Shown: positions 27,570 to 36,639 of the stretch, in pieces
Numbering within the stretch: the stretch's first letter is position 1
How the letters are laid out: each line of letters begins with the position of its first letter
Origin: Gardnerella vaginalis
Lineage (GTDB): Bacteria; Actinomycetota; Actinomycetes; Actinomycetales; Bifidobacteriaceae
DNA: 64,000 nt
Assembly (NCBI RefSeq): GCF_001563665.1
Contig: NZ_KQ961872.1
Location: forward strand, 1-64,000
Direction: 5' to 3'
Made by a program: the position numbers and the translations under genes
The notes under the pieces: generated by a model
Databases searched by the model: none
The model's input: the letters and a program-made list of their open reading frames with translations, nothing else
Told to the model about the DNA's origin: nothing

Positions 27570-29702
27570 CTAATTACCAAAGATCATACTAATAAAGCCG
27601 CTATTAAGACTAATAATCTTGTACTTGCGCAATACATATACGCCTAAATAGACTACTGCGCAAAGAGCAATAACACTGCCACTTAAAATAGAATAAGCGA
27701 GTAAAGTCTTATGCTTAAAGAAACCAATAATTCCACTATTTGAAGCATCATCAATCGATTCATCTTCAAACTTTGCATTATAAGCATTTTTATTATCTGA
27801 TTTTCTCAAAGAAACAGTAGGCATTAACCCTTTTGACTTATCTGAAGATGAACGCAAAGATTTATCTAAACGTCTTCCAGAAGAAATACCTAAAGACCTT
27901 CCACTTCTAGCATTGATAACTCTATGCTCATTTCTAGCACTATTAGCGAAAGTAGCAACAGGTCTTATATCGTCTACTATATTTTCAGGTTCATGATTAG
28001 CTATAAGTGGCTTTACAAGTTCCTCTTCACCTTCATCTTCTTCAAGACTACCTTTTACAGAACATGAAATTGGCATTTTATTAGGATTAACACCAATAGC
28101 AAAATGGAATTTTTCTTTAGAAATTGAACCATTTGCTTTAACAGCGAAAGTCAAAGTATAATAACCAGCTTTAGAAAAATCCCAATTAGCATGCATATGC
28201 GTATTAGCAGGGATTTTATACCACTTCTTGGCACCTCTTTTACTAGAAAACATTTCACTAGGACGTTCACCTAAACTACCTTGCAACCATACGCGCACAC
28301 TTCCAGGACCTTTTATAGCAGCTAAATACATAGTTGTAGAAGTATGAGGACTTAGATTTTGATTGTTAAATCCAACCCAAGGAACTCCATTTTTCTGCGT
28401 TTGCGGCAATCTCCAAACGTTATTTCTTTTAGATGATTGTCCAGCATAAAAAACTACTGTACGAGGATGTCGTATAACATGCTGTCCAGTGACATCTTCT
28501 TGAACAGCAAGAGAAAGCCCACTGTTTGAAGTATAAGAAGCTATATCCGCATGACCATTACTAATAACAAGAGCATTAAGCTTATGCTTTATATCTTTAA
28601 AAGTTAAGCATTTAGCTTTAACAGGCCGATTTTCTCTATCTTCATTATTGTTGAAATAGCCGCTTTCATCGTCAATCGATTCATCTTCAGATTCTGAATC
28701 GTCTTCACTCCCGTCTTCACTCTCGTCTTGAGAACCCTGTTCATCTTCGCTATCATCTTGCGAACCTTCGTCTTCGGTTTCAGACTCAGAATTATTATTC
28801 TCATCGTTATTATTTTCACTCGCGTTCGCGTTAGAATCGCTAGAATCACCAGAATCGCCAGAATCAGAATTATCGGAAGATTCAAAATCATATTCTGAAT
28901 TTTCTTTAGCGCGCTTGAGATCCACTTCAAACGTGTAATCTTGCGTATCTTCAAGAGTATTACCATCAGAAGTAAAAGCTACAGCTTTAACTGTTAAAAC
29001 ATACACTCCAGGTGCTGTAAAAATCCAATCCATATGCACGTGAGCATTGCCATTCACACTGTATTCGCTTGGAAAATCAGTGCCATCAGTTCCAAGATGT
29101 TTTAGTGTTTTGTCATCATCTTTGCCAGCCATATAAACTGCGCCATTTTTAGGCATATTGGCTTTAACAAAACTGAAAGTCACACTTTTAATCTTAGAAT
29201 TTTCACCCAAAGTTTCAGTAGAAACACCTGCATATAATTTACCTTCTTTCATTTGAGAAGGAAGATGATACACGTATTTCACATTCTGCTTTACGAAAGA
29301 AAATACTTTATTTTTTCTTTCGCGACTTTTCTTGCCAACAACAAATCGAACTAACGAGGAATTATATCGAATGCCATTTGCATCACTACCAGGAAAAGAA
29401 TCACCTCTTGTTCCAAGCACAAGATTTCCGTTGACATCTTTATAAGTTGCAAAAACGTCAGTATGCCCTTTATTTACTCTGCAAATTTTTGCACTATTAT
29501 TCGCACTTGGCTTCAAATCAGAATTTTTAAGCTGTGCAGCAACACAAGCTTTCTCATTAGACGACTGCAAATTTTCAGAATCATTCTGATCAGCAACTGC
29601 TGCGGGAATAACGCAAATAGATGCTGCAAAACTAGAAACTATAATTCCACTAAGAACTACACTAGATACTTTTTTAAGAATACTAAGAACTTTTTTAAAC
29701 AT
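27570..29702 (-). CDS. Membrane-anchored surface protein with two His-rich repeat domains
   Basis: A 710-residue exported protein. It has a signal peptide ending near VAD (about residue 38) and two copies of the actinobacterial surface-anchored repeat: NKGHTDVFATY...GNAHVHMDWIFTAPGVY and SNGHADIASYT...NTHMHANWDFSKAGYY. An acidic Ser/Asp/Glu linker of about 90 residues separates them. The C-terminus has one transmembrane helix and a basic end, with no LPXTG motif. The paired GHxD and HxHxxW motifs suggest metal binding (inference). GAAGGATGC precedes the ATG. It is the third gene of the metal operon. Confidence 0.88.
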   Translation of the reverse strand: MFKKVLSILKKVSSVVLSGIIVSSFAASICVIPAAVADQNDSENLQSSNEKACVAAQLKNSDLKPSANNSAKICRVNKGHTDVFATYKDVNGNLVLGTRGDSFPGSDANGIRYNSSLVRFVVGKKSRERKNKVFSFVKQNVKYVYHLPSQMKEGKLYAGVSTETLGENSKIKSVTFSFVKANMPKNGAVYMAGKDDDKTLKHLGTDGTDFPSEYSVNGNAHVHMDWIFTAPGVYVLTVKAVAFTSDGNTLEDTQDYTFEVDLKRAKENSEYDFESSDNSDSGDSGDSSDSNANASENNNDENNNSESETEDEGSQDDSEDEQGSQDESEDGSEDDSESEDESIDDESGYFNNNEDRENRPVKAKCLTFKDIKHKLNALVISNGHADIASYTSNSGLSLAVQEDVTGQHVIRHPRTVVFYAGQSSKRNNVWRLPQTQKNGVPWVGFNNQNLSPHTSTTMYLAAIKGPGSVRVWLQGSLGERPSEMFSSKRGAKKWYKIPANTHMHANWDFSKAGYYTLTFAVKANGSISKEKFHFAIGVNPNKMPISCSVKGSLEEDEGEEELVKPLIANHEPENIVDDIRPVATFANSARNEHRVINARSGRSLGISSGRRLDKSLRSSSDKSKGLMPTVSLRKSDNKNAYNAKFEDESIDDASNSGIIGFFKHKTLLAYSILSGSVIALCAVVYLGVYVLRKYKIISLNSGFISMIFGN

Positions 29703-29719
29703 GATTTAGCATCCTTCAA

Positions 29720-30874
29720 TCATCTCGGCAATATTGACGTTTCTTGAATTTGCTCATCTATAGAAGAGTCAGAAGAAACTTCAGAAGAACTAGAAGAATC
29801 CACAGAACTGCTTGAATCCACAGTTTCACCAGAATTATTCGCACGAGCCATCAAGCGCTGCTCAATAGCAAGCTTTTTAGCTTTTTTAGTTTTAACTACA
29901 GCAATAACAAGGAAAATAATTACAATAATTAGCAAAAGAACAAAAGTAACAGTCACCATTTGAGCAATTACTAAAGAAGTATCGTCTTTTTTCTTATGTT
30001 TACGATTACGCTTACTACTATTATTTTTATTATCTTTTGAATAAGCTTCATCTGGCTCATTTATTCTATCGTCAGAATCATCTTCAGATTCATTCTCATC
30101 TGAATCCTCTTCACTTTCATTGTTATTTTGTGAAGAAGATTTTCCAGACGCGCTAGATGCAGCTAAAGCGTCTTGCGGATTAGTGTTTTCACCAACTGCA
30201 AAATTAAGCAAACGAGTATCACTTACCTTACGACCATTCTTTAATTTTCCTGAGAAAGTAAGCTTTACATGATACACACCAGGCTTAGAAAACACCCAAT
30301 TAACATGCGTATGAGCATTAGTTTCAATCCAAGTATTTTGAGGATATCCTTTAGTGCTATCCCACAATTGTTGAGGATTATTATTCCCGTTTTCAAGATA
30401 AACATGCAATTTACCAGGACCACTAACGCCGTCAAGCGAAAGATTAGCTCCTCGATCAAGCTCGTTTAACACTCCACCTTCCTGAGTATTCCAACCAAGC
30501 CAAACAACATCTTGATTTTGCGTTTGAGGGATCACATAAAGCTTAGTTCCAGGCTTCTCACCAATAAACGCATAAGTAGAATCATCCGGCATAGGCACAA
30601 TTGAGCTATTTCCTAAACGAAATACTACGTTTTCAGGATCTCTCCACACAGGGTCATCGCCTGTATCGTCACGAATCTGAATTTTCCACTTTCCACCCGA
30701 AAGAGTTGGACCAAAATCAGCGTGCCCAGCTTGCATCATAACTGGCTGATTACTAGTAACAGCATGAGCTTCTTGGAAAAGAGGCGATGGCAACACGGAC
30801 ATCGAAATAATCATAAAAAGAATTGAAATAGCTGCCATGATTGATGTCATAACATAATGCTTTTTAGTATTCAT
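29720..30874 (-). CDS. Membrane-anchored surface protein with one His-rich repeat domain
   Basis: A 384-residue exported protein with an N-terminal signal peptide (about residues 1-38, ending EAHA). It carries one surface-anchored repeat (QAGHADFGPTL...NAHTHVNWVFSKPGVYHVKL), an acidic linker, a transmembrane helix (about 290-318) and a Ser-rich cytoplasmic tail. No LPXTG. The start MNTKKHY was chosen because GGTGAT precedes it; an ATG three codons earlier is possible. It lies 17 nt before the next operon gene. The shared repeat links it to the solute-binding protein. Confidence 0.86.
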   Translation of the reverse strand: MNTKKHYVMTSIMAAISILFMIISMSVLPSPLFQEAHAVTSNQPVMMQAGHADFGPTLSGGKWKIQIRDDTGDDPVWRDPENVVFRLGNSSIVPMPDDSTYAFIGEKPGTKLYVIPQTQNQDVVWLGWNTQEGGVLNELDRGANLSLDGVSGPGKLHVYLENGNNNPQQLWDSTKGYPQNTWIETNAHTHVNWVFSKPGVYHVKLTFSGKLKNGRKVSDTRLLNFAVGENTNPQDALAASSASGKSSSQNNNESEEDSDENESEDDSDDRINEPDEAYSKDNKNNSSKRNRKHKKKDDTSLVIAQMVTVTFVLLLIIVIIFLVIAVVKTKKAKKLAIEQRLMARANNSGETVDSSSSVDSSSSSEVSSDSSIDEQIQETSILPR

Positions 30875-31068
30875 AATTATCACCGTCTTTACGCTTTACA
30901 ACTTGTTAATTTTTGATTATTTTGATTAACTTGTTAATTTTTGTTAATTCTTTGTTTTGCTATTTAATTGCTTTTCTTTAGTTTCTTACATCGCGCTTTA
31001 CATTTTTGAACGCGTCATCGGCGCTTCAATTTAACTTTTTAGGGCGCTTACAGCCAAGATTGCAATTC

Positions 31069-33432
31069 CTATAAAACCTTCATCTTTGTCCTTATAAGAT
31101 ACATTCCCAATCCTGTTATTGTGCACAACCCAACTGAAGCTGTACCAGTAGCAACAGCTATAAATTTAGTTGCGTGACTTTCTGTATCACCATTAGAACC
31201 ATATGAATCACTATCTTCCGAGCTTGACTCATACTCGTCTGAGTCAGATGAATTATTACTACCAGATTGACTTTCGTCACTATCAGCAAAATCATCACCT
31301 GAGCGCTTATGAGATTTACTATTCTTGTGCTTTGAATGTTTATAAGATTCCAAAGAAACTACTTTCTTTTTCTTATTCTTATGCGATTTTTTATAACTTC
31401 GATTCACAAGGCTTGCAAGAGTCTTCTTACCTTTAAGATTTTTTCCAAAACCTTTAAAGAAACGATTGGAATTATTGCCATTATTCGAAGAAATAAGTTG
31501 CACAGGATTATTACTAAAATGATTCGACTTATTTTGAGAATTCCGGTTATTCTGATTATTTAAATTAAAGTCATTATCAAAATCTTCATCCTCATAATCT
31601 AATTCATCTAAATTATTATCGCCTTTGTGCTTTCTCTTATTATTTTTACGATTCCTATTGTTCTTTTTATTATATTTTTTACGATTGCGTTTCTTATTAT
31701 GAGAATGCTCATCAGGATTTTCCTGTTGATTTTCATGATTATCTTCATGATTATTTTCTTTTTCAGAATTCTTCAAAAAAATTTGATAATCTGTAAAATC
31801 ATTGAATTCTTCATTTCTGTACAATTCGCCATTTTCTAGAACAAGTGAAGATCTGATAATAGCTCCATCCATGCTTTTATCAATTTTCAAATTTAAGGTT
31901 TTACCTTCTTCTTTAGGTATGTACTTAAATTTTGTTTCTCCGTCTTTTTTAATAAGCCAAACATGCCTTTTTACTATAGAAGTAACTTGAACATCTGGAT
32001 CTTGTTTTTTATCTTTAAGAACAGATACTCTAGGGCTATAAAGCACAGATTTAAGTTTTAAAGTATCTCCAACTTCAAGAGGCTTCATCTTACCAATTGC
32101 AGCAACTACAGGCCTTCCATCAGCACCATGATCATCTACTACAATTTTTACAGTATCTCTATCATCTCCAAAACCTAATCCCAACTCAAGTCCGCCACTT
32201 ATCGTTGCATTAACAAGCATTCCATTTAATGCAGGCTCTGCTGGAATACTAAATGTTTCTTTAAGATCTGGATCTCTATCCCCTACTGGAAGATTGCTCT
32301 TAAAATCATATGAAAAATCAGGACCTTTTTCGTCTTCTCGAATATACGTCCAAGATGGCATCGTATCTTTTTTACCGCGTATTGATTTTGGCAAATACAC
32401 AGAAAGAGTAACTTCTCCACCCGGCTCATACGAATGGTAATGCGGATGTGAACCAGTATTTCTCACGCCAACAATGCAAATATTGCTGTCATCATCCTTG
32501 CAATGAGTACTGCCAGACAACGATTCTTCAACAAATTTAGGATCTTTTGTTGGAGGAACGCGATTAGGATCCATCTGCAAAGTTTCTGTTTTACTTGAAA
32601 CTGCATGTGTTTTATTAGCTTTTACTTCGAAAGTATACGTAGCATGCTTTGAAGTAACAGTTTTGCCAGTTTTCTTATTTTTTACTATTGTGTAAGCGCT
32701 AATTTTATAAGTTCCCGGCTTTGTAAAAACCCAATCAGCATGTTCATGACCAACCATTGACTGATGTATAATGCCAGGCATTACGAATCGACTTCCAGCT
32801 ACACTTTCGTCATCTTTATCATGCGCTTCTAAAGATGACGCAAAAGTTTCATTATTATCATTTGTTTTTTGAGTCCAAGCAAGAACGCGTCCACCTTCAG
32901 GGCCAATAACTTTATCAATTACTATATCTGCACAGGCATCGCTAGTATCTTTAGCTCCTACAGAAAAACGAGAATTAGATGAATCCCAGCCAGGAAATAC
33001 TTCGCTACTCTGCTTATTTCCCGAACCGTTCAAACGCCAATAGCCATCTGACGTATTAAAAGGTATATCTCCAGCATTTTTGTAAGGAAGATTTGAAGTA
33101 TAAAATGACGAATCAGAAATAGTCATCGTCACATTTTTAGGAGAATAAATTACATTCCCATAGCTAAGACCCATTAACAGATCACTATTTGCGCTAGTTT
33201 GAAATGAATAAAAAGCGTCAACATGACCCGATTGAATTGCTGCTTTTTCTTCAGGAAGATACTGATCGCCCCTAACATCATCATTACCAACCCAAACATT
33301 CTGAGTATCATCAACATCAGCATATGCTAATACTGATGAGCCTAATCCAGATACGAGCATCGCAAATGCAAGAATGACTACGCTTGAAAAAGCAAACGCG
33401 CGCTTTAACGCAGCTTTCACTACATGAGCCAT
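31069..33432 (-). CDS. Large membrane-anchored surface protein, first gene of the metal operon
   Basis: A 787-residue exported protein. A signal peptide (about 1-38, ending AYA) is followed by the surface-anchored repeat with QSGHVDAFYSF and VGHEHADWVFTKPGTYKI. A second region contains two cysteines (THCKDDDSNIC) and the His cluster GSHPHYHSYEPGGEV. A long Lys/Asn/Arg-rich segment (about 575-720) probably spans the cell wall, followed by an acidic stretch, one transmembrane helix and a basic tail. No sortase signal. It is first behind the regulated promoter at 33524-33553. About 185 bp separate it from the next gene. Confidence 0.86.
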   Translation of the reverse strand: MAHVVKAALKRAFAFSSVVILAFAMLVSGLGSSVLAYADVDDTQNVWVGNDDVRGDQYLPEEKAAIQSGHVDAFYSFQTSANSDLLMGLSYGNVIYSPKNVTMTISDSSFYTSNLPYKNAGDIPFNTSDGYWRLNGSGNKQSSEVFPGWDSSNSRFSVGAKDTSDACADIVIDKVIGPEGGRVLAWTQKTNDNNETFASSLEAHDKDDESVAGSRFVMPGIIHQSMVGHEHADWVFTKPGTYKISAYTIVKNKKTGKTVTSKHATYTFEVKANKTHAVSSKTETLQMDPNRVPPTKDPKFVEESLSGSTHCKDDDSNICIVGVRNTGSHPHYHSYEPGGEVTLSVYLPKSIRGKKDTMPSWTYIREDEKGPDFSYDFKSNLPVGDRDPDLKETFSIPAEPALNGMLVNATISGGLELGLGFGDDRDTVKIVVDDHGADGRPVVAAIGKMKPLEVGDTLKLKSVLYSPRVSVLKDKKQDPDVQVTSIVKRHVWLIKKDGETKFKYIPKEEGKTLNLKIDKSMDGAIIRSSLVLENGELYRNEEFNDFTDYQIFLKNSEKENNHEDNHENQQENPDEHSHNKKRNRKKYNKKNNRNRKNNKRKHKGDNNLDELDYEDEDFDNDFNLNNQNNRNSQNKSNHFSNNPVQLISSNNGNNSNRFFKGFGKNLKGKKTLASLVNRSYKKSHKNKKKKVVSLESYKHSKHKNSKSHKRSGDDFADSDESQSGSNNSSDSDEYESSSEDSDSYGSNGDTESHATKFIAVATGTASVGLCTITGLGMYLIRTKMKVL

Positions 33433-33523
33433 AATTATTATTTCACTCTCTACACTTAATATTCTTAGCTTTTATATACGCAATTTATTACGAATAAAGC
33501 AAAGATTTTTATAACGTTTATCC

Positions 33524-33553
33524 ATAATAATAATGATTCTCATTAGTAGTCAA
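33524..33553 (-). promoter_or_regulatory. Promoter of the metal operon
   Basis: On the minus strand TTGACT and TATTAT are spaced by 18 nt, about 92 nt before the start of the first surface protein. The spacer contains a palindromic operator. The remaining sequence between 33433 and 33760 is A-rich ((AAAAAC)n-like) with no gene. Confidence 0.7.
33531..33545. promoter_or_regulatory. Palindromic operator, likely for a Fur-family or MntR metal repressor
   Basis: TAATGATTCTCATTA is an inverted repeat with six-base arms around TTC, and symmetry continues partly outside. It fills the space between -35 and -10, a position where a bound repressor blocks polymerase. It resembles Fur/Zur-type boxes (NATNATNAT style). 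Which regulator binds is inference from the metal-transport operon it controls. Confidence 0.6.
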
Positions 33554-33696
33554 GTTGATTCACATGGCGTGTCGCACAAAAAGGAAAACGAATAAAAAAA
33601 CACATAGAAAAATAAAAATAATAAAATACAAAAACAGGGTTATTTCGGGTTACCAGCTCCACACACAAAAACAAAAACAAAAACAAACAAAACAAA

Positions 33697-33725
33697 AACG
33701 TCTGCAGAATAAGACTACAGACGTT
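33697..33725 (-). terminator. Terminator after the nicotinamidase-like gene
   Basis: Arms AACGTCTGCAG and CTACAGACGTT (one mismatch) are followed on the minus strand by TTTTGTTTTGTTTG. Confidence 0.75.
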
Positions 33726-33760
33726 AATTAAGCTATTGTTAAATTATAAATAAATAAAAA

Positions 33761-34315
33761 CTAACCTTCCACAATGTCAGCATTAAGGCAAGTCTTAAAA
33801 TGACGTAAAGCCCACTCGTGGCCCGTTGCATCGAAACTAGCAACAGCATCTTTATGAACAACGATTTTGAATCCAAGATTATAAGCATCCACAGCAGTAT
33901 GCAACACGCAAATATCTGTGCAAACACCTACCAAATGCAACTCTTCAATATGACGTTCGCGCAATTTAATGAACAAATCAGTGCCATTAAACGCAGAATA
34001 GCGAGTTTTATGAATATAATACACGTTACTTTTATCTTTATTCTCCTCATAAAAATCACCAAGCGAACCATATAACTCTTGACCGTGCGTTCCAGCGATG
34101 TTATGAGGTGGGAAAAGCTTGGTTTCAGGATGATATGGATCGTTCAAATGATGTGTATCAATTGCAAAAACAACAAACTCGCCCGAATCAGAAAATTCTT
34201 TCGAAATTTGAGTAATACGCTTTTCTAGCTTTTGAGCAGGCTCTCCAACAGTAAGCGAGCCATCGCTAGCTACGAAATCATTTGTGTAATCAATGTTAAT
34301 AAGGGCTTTCTTCAT
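33761..34315 (-). CDS. Nicotinamidase/isochorismatase-family cysteine hydrolase
   Basis: A cysteine hydrolase of the isochorismatase fold, most like nicotinamidases, which convert nicotinamide to nicotinate for NAD salvage. The 184-residue product has the catalytic Asp in NIDYTNDF, a Lys in YIHKTRYSAF and the nucleophile Cys in LVGVCTDICVLHTA. A DTHHLNDPYHPE segment provides likely metal ligands. An AAGGAG site precedes the ATG of MKKALINID; an upstream extension of 20 residues is rejected. It stands alone between the metal operon promoter and the tRNA genes. pncA function is likely but not proven. Confidence 0.85.
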   Translation of the reverse strand: MKKALINIDYTNDFVASDGSLTVGEPAQKLEKRITQISKEFSDSGEFVVFAIDTHHLNDPYHPETKLFPPHNIAGTHGQELYGSLGDFYEENKDKSNVYYIHKTRYSAFNGTDLFIKLRERHIEELHLVGVCTDICVLHTAVDAYNLGFKIVVHKDAVASFDATGHEWALRHFKTCLNADIVEG

Positions 34316-34468
34316 ACTAACTCCTTGTATGAAAGTTGCAAAACTAGTTGCAAATAGCAAAGTTGCAAATAGCACAATTGCTTTATTTACAATATTCTAT
34401 GATTTTATTTCAACTGATAGCCCAATTATCAACTCAATTGCTGGCTCAATTGTAATAAATAATATAAA

Positions 34469-34488
34469 AGCTCTCGACTAAGAGAGCT
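34469..34488 (-). terminator. Terminator after the tRNA-Glu/tRNA-Gln pair
   Basis: Arms AGCTCTC/GAGAGCT with a 6-nt loop are followed by TTTATATTATTT on the minus strand, directly after tRNA-Gln. Confidence 0.7.
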
Positions 34489-34493
34489 ATTCG

Positions 34494-34565
34494 CTGGGGT
34501 ACCTGGACTCGAACCAAGAATGGATGAACCAGAATCACCTGTGTTGCCAATTACACCATACCCCA
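34494..34565 (-). tRNA. trnQ: tRNA-Gln (CTG anticodon)
   Basis: The minus strand starts TGGGGTA and has anticodon loop TTCTGGT (anticodon CUG), T-loop GGTTCGAGTCC and 3' strand TACCCCA with G discriminator. No CCA is encoded (CGA follows). It lies 40 nt after tRNA-Glu. Confidence 0.95.
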
Positions 34566-34605
34566 ATTGGCAGGCTTCGCGGCTATTAAGACCGTTCCGT
34601 CTTCG

Positions 34606-34678
34606 TACCCCCGACCGGATTTGAACCGGTGTTGGCGCCGTGAGAGGGCGTAGTCCTAGGCCGCTAGACGACGGGGGC
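34606..34678 (-). tRNA. trnE: tRNA-Glu (CTC anticodon)
   Basis: The minus strand starts GCCCCCG, has anticodon loop CTCTCAC (anticodon CUC), T-loop GGTTCAAATCC and 3' strand CGGGGGT with A discriminator. CCA is not encoded. The anticodon stem (ACGCC/GGCGC) has an A-C mismatch at its outermost pair. It lies downstream of gltX, separated by that gene's terminator. Confidence 0.95.
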
Positions 34679-34787
34679 TTTCATTTATATAAGCTACGCC
34701 TCTTGACGCAACAAATGACGAGTCTACAACATAACGCAACACTACGCAACAGCGGCGTGTCGAAAAAGCAAAAATAAAAAAATAAAA

Positions 34788-34829
34788 CAGTGCTTTGAAT
34801 CCACTGAAACACAGTGAAACAAAGCACTG
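34788..34829 (-). terminator. Terminator after gltX
   Basis: Nested hairpin: outer arms CAGTGCTTTG/CAAAGCACTG and inner CACTG/CAGTG, followed on the minus strand by TTTTATTTTTTTATTTTT. The remainder of 34830-34972 is AT-rich with no gene. Confidence 0.85.
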
Positions 34830-34972
34830 AAATAAAATAAATACGTGCGCAATGCAAAGAGCAATAAATCTTAGAAATAAATAAAAGAAATAAGTAAAGA
34901 AATAAATCTTACTTTATTTCAAAATAAACTTTATTTCAAAATAAACTCTTTACAAATACTCTTACAGCTTAT

Positions 34973-36526
34973 TTACAAATGCTCACGCAAACCAGCTAAA
35001 CGAGCTAAAGTCACATCCTTGCCAACGATTTCCATAGACTCAAAAAGTGGTGGAGAAACCCTGCGACCAGAAAGCGCTACTCGCACAGGTCCAAATGCAA
35101 GACGTGGCTTATAACCAGCTTCCTCAACAAGCTTTTTATTTAGCAACTCATGCAAAGAATCAGTATGCCAATCGGAAGAATCAACACACTTCAAGGAAGC
35201 GAGAGCCGCATCAAGGACCTCGCCAGCAGATTCCTTAAGCTGCTTACGAGCGTCATCATCTGGCTCAATGTAACCATCTTCACTTAGCAAGCTTGAAACC
35301 ATACCAGCAACCTCACCAAGCAAACGAACGCGAGGCTGCACAAGAGGAGCAGCAGCGCTTAACACTTCACGTTCGCGATCAGTTAAAGCATCCCAATTAT
35401 CTGCACTAACTACACCATCTTTGTATAAATATGGCACAGATCGATTCAAGAAATCTTGAGAATCAAGCATACGAATATGCTCAGCGTTAATGGAAATAGC
35501 TTTATCCAAATCGAAGTGTGCAGGATTTGCTTTCACATCTCTAACGTCAAACTTCTCAACCATTTCGTCCATAGTAAATACGTCACGATCTGGAGCAATC
35601 GACCATCCAAGCAAAGCCAAATAATTAAGCAATCCTTCTGGAATAAAACCATTATCTCTATGCAAGAACAAGTTAGATTCAGGATCTCGCTTAGAAAGCT
35701 TCTTCTTACCTTCACCCATAACATAAGGCATATGACCATAAAGCGGCATTTCCTTAGCTATACCCATTTCCATAAGATAACGGTAAAGCACAATTTGGCG
35801 AGGAGTAGAACTTAAAATATCTTCTCCGCGCAAAATCACGTTTATATCCATTAACGCATCATCAACAGGATTCGTAAGAGTATAAAGCGGATCACCATTC
35901 GGGCGCACAATAACATAATCAGGAACAGATCCAGCCTTAAAAGTGATTTCACCACGAATTAAATCGTTAAAAGTAATGTCTTCATTCGGCATCTTTAAAC
36001 GAAGAGCAGGCTTACGACCTTCTGCTCGGAAAGCTTGCTTCTGCTCTTCACTAAGATTACGATCATAGCCATCATAGCCAAATTCAGCAGGACGACCTGC
36101 AGCAATATTACGTTCCTTAATTTCTTCAGGAGTTGAGAATGATTCGTAAGCGTAACCAGCTTCAAAAAGCTTTTGCGCTACATCTTTATAAATTTCCATA
36201 CGCTGTGATTGACGATATGGACCATCATTACCAGCTGCATCAATGCCCTCATCCCAATCAATATGAAGCCAACGGAGAGCATCTAAAATCTGCTGATAGC
36301 TTTCTTCACTATCACGCTCATTATCAGTATCTTCAATACGGAATAACAATGTACCATGAGTATGTCGCGCTTCAGCCCAATTAAACAGTGCAGTACGAAC
36401 CATACCTACGTGAGGTGTACCTGTTGGAGAAGGGCAGAAACGAACACGCACATGCTCAGGCAATTGTGGCTTTTCGGATTTAGCTGCATTATTTGCAACG
36501 TTTTGAGTTTCCTCGATATCAGTCAT
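34973..36526 (-). CDS. gltX: Glutamate--tRNA ligase
   Basis: GluRS charges tRNA-Glu. If the organism lacks GlnRS, as most actinobacteria do, it would also mischarge tRNA-Gln for GatCAB (family knowledge, not shown here). Class I motifs are the HIGH-like [20 protein letters not shown] near residue 30 and the KMSKS-like [10 protein letters not shown]. About 517 residues. I start at MTDIEETQ, the usual N-terminus in relatives; the frame extends 25 residues upstream without a ribosome-binding site. CACAAT lies 7 nt before this ATG, a weak leaderless candidate. tRNA-Glu and tRNA-Gln lie just downstream. Confidence 0.96.
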   Translation of the reverse strand: MTDIEETQNVANNAAKSEKPQLPEHVRVRFCPSPTGTPHVGMVRTALFNWAEARHTHGTLLFRIEDTDNERDSEESYQQILDALRWLHIDWDEGIDAAGNDGPYRQSQRMEIYKDVAQKLFEAGYAYESFSTPEEIKERNIAAGRPAEFGYDGYDRNLSEEQKQAFRAEGRKPALRLKMPNEDITFNDLIRGEITFKAGSVPDYVIVRPNGDPLYTLTNPVDDALMDINVILRGEDILSSTPRQIVLYRYLMEMGIAKEMPLYGHMPYVMGEGKKKLSKRDPESNLFLHRDNGFIPEGLLNYLALLGWSIAPDRDVFTMDEMVEKFDVRDVKANPAHFDLDKAISINAEHIRMLDSQDFLNRSVPYLYKDGVVSADNWDALTDREREVLSAAAPLVQPRVRLLGEVAGMVSSLLSEDGYIEPDDDARKQLKESAGEVLDAALASLKCVDSSDWHTDSLHELLNKKLVEEAGYKPRLAFGPVRVALSGRRVSPPLFESMEIVGKDVTLARLAGLREHL

Positions 36527-36639
36527 AAGTTCCATTGTGCCCTGCATTGAGGACGTGCATAGCGCAAGCGCAGGCTTAGTACAGCTTTCAACAAATGGCA
36601 TGCATCGTAAAATTCGAAACTACTTAAAATATTATCTAT

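Noticed and set aside
27570..33432. LPXTG sortase signals on the three surface proteins
   Set aside because: None has LPXTG or a close variant; all end in a single transmembrane helix with basic residues.
33590..33700. A-rich (AAAAAC)n tract as a regulatory repeat
   Set aside because: Read on the minus strand it is simply the U-rich tail following the terminator at 33697-33725.
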